DNA of 64,000 bases from Liolophura sinensis. Its lineage: Eukaryota > Mollusca > Polyplacophora > Chitonida > Chitonidae. Location: assembly GCF_032854445.1 (NCBI RefSeq), contig NC_088300.1, positions 58,502,984-58,566,983 on the forward strand. Direction: 5' to 3'. Position 1 is the stretch's first letter, and each line of letters starts with the position of its first letter. This document shows positions 58,640 to 64,000 of this stretch, one piece after another. Below the pieces are notes generated by a model that worked only from the letters and a program-made list of their open reading frames with translations, did not search any database and had not been told where the DNA came from. The position numbers were made by a program, and so were the translations under genes.

Positions 58640-61600
58640 CCACTGCCTACAGAAGGCTGTTGTCAAGCACAAAAACTCTTGAATCAACAAGAGGCACAGA
58701 AAGTAAATGACAGTTCATCATACAGCGGTTCCACAGATCAGATTTACGGAAATTTCCTACCAGTTTCACGACGGGTCAGAAGCCAATAAGCGAGACACTG
58801 GTTTAAGGCGAAAAGTCAATAACTGTTGTTGTTGTATCACATGTGGTATATTTCTTTTACCATAATGCAAAACTCTTGCGTCAAGAGATCGAATTCGTCT
58901 GGCTTGATGAATGGTGGAGAATTTCAAACCTGTTGAAGTCGGTTTATCTTATTGGTGAACAGTCACACTACTAGGGAGGTAGATCCTGTGGCGATTTCAG
59001 TAGCAGACACTTTGCACGACGCGTACAGAAGCGACCCGATCTGTCTCAAATGGGGAATAGGTCTATTCTCACTGGGGTCGCCTTAATTTTCTTCCCGGTC
59101 AGTTCCAAACTAATATATATTATAATACATGTCGTTTCTGTTCAGCGCTAGAGGTTATTAGCAAGGCGTCCAGTTCTTATGCAACGGACCTGGTAGCGCA
59201 GAATTAAGTAAGCCTTAATCTACCTCAGCCTAGTACATTAGTCCAGTGTACCTCAGATCGCTCTTGAAACGTGTCCGTTGTTTGTTTGGTCTCGTTCCGA
59301 TATCACGGCACCGCGGGTTTCAGGCTCAAGTTAAGCTTAATGAATTCTCAGCCAGCTCAGACAAAAATAATTTCCCTGGTGCAGTACAGTTCTCCTGTTC
59401 ATTTAAACTACCGCAGAACTGCGGCCGGGAAAATTTGGCACAAGATGTGGCGACGAACGACAGGCACTACATCGTCAAGTTTCGTCTTCGCCTTCTGCAC
59501 CCGGCCAAAATTCACAACCTTGGTAGCAACAGCCAGTCTCGGAAGTGGTTAACGTTATCATTTTGGTATAGTCTCATTTCCTGAAGACGTGTTTGAAACA
59601 AATAAAAATTGTCACTCCTGGGAGCATATCATGGACTATAGCTCTCCAGGATCATTCTCAGATAACATACTTTATTGCGAGACCAGAATACAGTCTTATC
59701 TTGCCTGTTGTTAGGAAGCCTTAAAATCCCAGTTGTTCGAGGGAGGTGTGAAAAACGATGACTCTGGCGACCAGAAAGTCTACAATGAGACGAGAAACAC
59801 AGAATTAGTTCACAAATGTGTTAACAACATTTATACACATGCTAAAACAGTTACAGGCACATTCAGGCGAAAGAACTGGTGTAGGTTTAAGAAAATATAG
59901 TACATGTATACGTTAACCAGGTATATATTTATAACGCATTTGGCATTAGTGTTCAACCTCGCCTCTAATGAAGTCAGATTTCCTGTTAAGAGATTTGTGC
60001 AGGCTTTCACATCGCTAGGCCGATTTAGAGTGATTGTGCCTTGTCGCGCAGTCCCAACAAAGGACACAAAAAAGGATATAAAATATAAGTAGTCATTGGG
60101 GTGGACTGAGCTAGACTGAGCTGGAGAATAGAGTTCATGTTGTGTGCAGTACCTAGGTTGGGAAGGCTAACCGCTGTTCCATACAATGCAGTGTTACTGT
60201 AGCTTATATACTGACACATACCCGCTCTAATTGATCGTTCTATCATGCCAATCAGTTCTGACAAGATATAGCTCGGTCTGAGAACTCCAAGTCCCATATT
60301 CAGCACATTCCAATGACAGCTTTAACTATGGCTTTCGCTCCAGAAGAAACGCTTTTGTTCGAGCAGTTTCTGCCCTGCCGGTTTTTGCCTTTCTTGTAAA
60401 TCAAGTATATAAATATGCTATACGTCACGACATGATTACCAGGACACCACGATTCAATAACTTCGTGTTTACATTCATGGTTGAATAAGACAGTCGGACT
60501 TTTGCCTGGTTGATTCAGTACAGACAGTACATGTGCTTATAAAAGACAATAAAAGACACTGCGTGGTTGTCTTCGACGTTATAGTAACTGACTGGATTAG
60601 CATCCCGAAGTGAACATACCTAGAGCAAATCACGTTGTTAGGCAATCATTACACTATCTATTGACGTAAACAGTTTTATGAGGAGCTGACTGATAATTAG
60701 TCTGAGGCATGCTAGGACTTAAATAATAATCACACTAACGCGTTTATTTCTGCTTATTGTCAGTGCTAAAATTTACCGTAAACAAATATGTGTTATTTCC
60801 CCGGTAACCAAGAGACAGCCTCTCAGTAATATTCGCGTGAATGTATAAACCTCGAATAAACAGGCCTACTACCAAATGATTAGATTTCTAGGCGTCAAGT
60901 TTTAATAATAAGACTGATTTTGCATCCACGTGTGTGGTTCCTTTCTGTGAAAAAAGAAAAACCTATAATAAAGTCTGCACTATTACACTGACTGACAAAA
61001 GACATGAAACACATTTCTACACTAATATCGCCATTGGATTGATCGTATTGGTTGCTCGTGTTATTACATGAAAACCTGATGTTCACAAGGGAGGAAAAAT
61101 TATTTTACACTTTATTTACTGGTTAGTGTTCTCAGTGAAAGAATTGATTTTCAATGCCATGATATGTGTGAGTATACGGTGTAGAGACTGATCGATAGAA
61201 TGGCGTCTAAGTCATGTTAAACAGCGAAGCACACACGGCGTGACCATCATACGGCTTCACATGGAATTTGTGCTGTGTGTACAGACAAGGTTTTACTTGC
61301 CCAAAACAAGTAATTAGTACCTTAATTATACAATGTCATTATGTGATTACACTACAGCTCTGTCAATGATTTCCTGATCACCCTGTAGTAACACAGCGAG
61401 AAGCTGTGACACAGAACTACAAGCTGCACTAGCGGTCTTCTAGCGCCGCCCTGCACGACCAGGTAAAATAATGTCTGTGCAATGTCGGTGCAGTTAACAT
61501 ACAGTCGGTACCTTTGGTACGTACCGAAACATCTGTTACCAAACACTCTGGTTTGCTTTGAAAGAAAACACAGCCCTTTAAAACGGATGATATGGAGCTA

Positions 61601-61830
61601 CTAAGAACAAATACTGATAAACGATATGAATTGTTTATCTATGTTGAACGTTATATAAAAGCTTTTTGGGGTTTCACTAACAGGTAACATGAAAGGAAAC
61701 TGGAGTAAGTTTGGAACTAAGTTGCGGCTGGGAACACAGGGGTATAGTGGGATTCATTGGAGAAAGATTGAACTTCGCTCAAATCGCTTTATCAAAGCGA
61801 TGTCGCTGCAGTACTGCCAATGTGGTGTTA
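58640..61830. other. 5' flank of the serotonin receptor; no other gene supported
   Basis: It should hold the promoter and any 5' UTR exons of the receptor. Two overlapping plus frames (59246-59584, 59271-59552) are in different phases and show no domain. No repeat of the SINE families was recognised here. Confidence 0.4.
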
Positions 61831-61839
61831 AGCCATCGA

Positions 61840-61866
61840 CATTCATTCATTCATTCATTCATTCAA
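61840..61866. repeat. (ATTC)n microsatellite
   Basis: About six ATTC units directly after GTGTTAAGCCATCGAC, a junction that resembles the tail of a family A-like SINE (AACGTC then ATTC units at 22010-22050). Confidence 0.85.
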
Positions 61867-62721
61867 ATCGCGATTCAGCCAGGTATGTTCAGGGACAGTG
61901 TATGGGGCACTTTCGTCGTCGCAATGCTAAAAGTTGCTTGTTTGTGTTAAAGGGGAGTTTAAAAGATCTAAACACGAAGAACTGTAATTGGGCTGTTTGT
62001 GAACAAAGATATTCTATTATACCTTATTCCATGCAGTTTAGTACAAAAATACGTTTGGGTTGACTGAGTTGAAAGTGTATAAAACACGAAATATATGCAT
62101 ATAAATAAGTATTTATTGTAAATAAAAAATAAGCGTTGCTTTTTTATGCTTTGAAAAATAATATTAATACATCTGCAAGGATATCAAAATGATATTTTAG
62201 ATGTTAAGTCCTGGAGTATAGTGAAGCTAGTGTGAACCGGAAGTCGGTTGTAAGACCCTCAATCTAAGGTGTTGTCATTCCAATGAAAAACCCCGTTGTG
62301 GAGGTACAGTTTAGATAAGAAGGCAAAGAGGAACATGGGGACATCCTTAATTACGCTGTATCGACCTGATCGCGGAATTTAATTTCAACTGCTCTTTAAA
62401 CTTTATTATTAATAAATTAGGGCTTAGGGTACTCATTATTAACTCACTGGATGCCTTATTTTTCGTACCGAATTTTGTTTTTGAGCGATTCCATTGATAC
62501 CTGTCCAAAGAACCATCCATCAATATACTTAATTCCTAGCTATAGACGAACAATCAGTCAGCGAAAAGGCGACCATGGGCTAATTCATGCACGAATTATA
62601 GACGGCGGTACAGAAAGCAGTCATCAATAAATTAGCGACAAATCAATCTACCTGGTCGAGTTTGATACCAGATCATCCATCAAACAGAGGCAGGGCAAGA
62701 GTCTTTGAGAGTGAAGTGAGA

Positions 62722-62748
62722 GGGGTGGGGGTGGGTGGGGGTGGGGGG
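62722..62748 (+). other. G-quadruplex-prone tract
   Basis: Five runs of three to six G separated by single T (GGGGTGGGGGTGGGTGGGGG and onward). Such a loop-poor tract is a strong G4 candidate. Confidence 0.7.
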
Positions 62749-63389
62749 AGTGATTGCAGTAATAAGTAGGTGATAAAAAGTCCCAGCACGGCTCCCAAGT
62801 CAAGAAGACGAACCGATTAACCCATCACATTAGCACATTCTGCCTCAAACTTCCAATTAATGAACATTATTACCAGAATAATAAAAGCTCAATAATTAAT
62901 AAATGTATGTACCACCTATAGGCGCCTACAATATTGTTCCGTCTTCGCCCAGTAACGGCTCTTACATGAGACCAATGTCCATTTTACAACATGTATATAT
63001 AGTACAAAGCGCCAGCAGAGGTTGTACAAATTGCTTGTACCAGTTCTGATATCGTTTCTCACCACACACCTGTCACACATGGTTTGATTTAACTACGTAT
63101 ACAATCAGGGGAAAATAATAATTCATGCTACATGACCTACAAGTATATGCAGTTCGCTTTCCTAGTTGCTTACAACAATTGCAGTCCACTTCGACACGTA
63201 TGTCTATAAGGTATGTGATTATTCTTGCGATTTGTGTCTGATTTAAATGATTTGTTTTTGAAACGATATACGCTTTAATTTTACTTTTAGTTGATATTCA
63301 CTGGAGCGTAAAAACCAAACATTGCAGACACAAGGCATGGGCTAATTTAAACTTACCATACTATTACGGTTACTATATGAACCTATACC

Positions 63390-63532
63390 AGTAACCTGCT
63401 AATGGTCCTGGTTTTCCCACGTGCCCTACCCAGTTTTCTCCCACGAGAATGCTGGCCGACGTCGTATAAGTGAAATATTTTTTGTGTACGGCGCAAAACA
63501 CCAACCAAACCAAAAAATAAATATAAACCGAT
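63390..63532 (+). mobile_element. SINE family B, 5'-truncated
   Basis: GTAACCTGCTAATGGTCC, CCCACGAGAATGCTGGCC, CGTCGTATAAGTGAAATATT and GTACGGCGCAAAACACC, with an AAAAAATAAATA tail. Confidence 0.85.
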
Positions 63533-64000
63533 ACCAGAAGTCCATGAACAAAAAGTAAGCAACGCTCGATTTACGCCAGACAAGCCGCATTGAGAATATA
63601 GGGATCTTCATATAAGCTGACATGATGTCCATGAAGTAACTCAGGACATGTTCACAAAGAGTACACAGACTAACTTATCAATTATGGAATGGTCTGGTCC
63701 GATGTTTTGGAACCTTTACAACATTGTTCAACGTCAAATATACACAGCACTAATTTATCTGCCATCTACGAAGGCGTAATCCAGGATTATGTATGTATAA
63801 TTTATTACATGTGTCTATTATTACTTTTCCACGTCAATAACCAGGATTCCACAAATGCAATGCTGGAAAGGGCCCGGTAGCATTGGTTTCTGTCACCACC
63901 AATGAAGAGGACTGAGCACTTTAAGCTTACGTGGTCCTGCCTTAGTGGCTATAAATTCACCATAGTACCAGTTTATTATCTGTGAAGAAGTCTTTCAATT

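Noticed and set aside
1-64000. CRISPR arrays, bacterial operons, integrated viruses or LTR retrotransposons
   Set aside because: Tandem arrays here have no unique spacers between identical repeats; no reverse transcriptase, integrase, capsid or bacterial gene was found.

Overview
The window is animal nuclear DNA: AT-rich, intron-bearing and crowded with short interspersed repeats, with no bacterial or phage gene organisation. Two tRNA-derived SINE-like families recur (here called A and B). Their tails and their co-occurrence with minisatellites look molluscan, or at least lophotrochozoan; this is inference, because no species can be named from the sequence alone. Most of the 64 kb is non-coding.

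Three loci can be supported. (1) At 8.9-11.0 kb on the + strand is a complete three-exon coding region for PAIP2, the translational repressor that binds poly(A)-binding protein. It may have a non-coding first exon and CRE/ETS promoter near 3.9-4.0 kb and a long 3' UTR reaching up to about 13.7 kb. (2) At 26.3-28.8 kb (+) is the 3' part of an unrecognised single-pass membrane receptor. Three phase-consistent exons give a glycosylated juxtamembrane stretch, one transmembrane helix and a cytoplasmic tail of about 193 residues with three YxxM motifs and one YxN motif. One further ectodomain exon at 24.2 kb is possible; the start of the gene was not found. (3) At 57.2-58.6 kb on the - strand is an intronless, complete 477-residue 5-HT7-type serotonin receptor.

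Between the genes: 0-3 kb holds one arm of a ~560-bp dispersed repeat, a 20-bp array and an A-family SINE. 14-20 kb holds an element with ~110-bp inverted ends, an 81-bp minisatellite and a 22-bp array. 20-25 kb is SINE-rich and has a 28-bp array. 30-34 kb holds a CTCF-like motif, a fold-back hairpin, an exact duplication, a SINE with target-site duplications and an RFX X-box-like site just before a small ORF. 40-50 kb holds three further tandem arrays, the second (inverted) arm of the dispersed repeat and a ~870-bp-spaced segmental duplication. 52.8-53.7 kb holds an unrecognised 173-residue ORF with an A-family SINE at its 5' edge.

The three genes do not form a pathway. PAIP2 acts in the cytoplasm on translation, the other two are plasma-membrane receptors. 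The most novel-looking item is the YxxM-tailed receptor.
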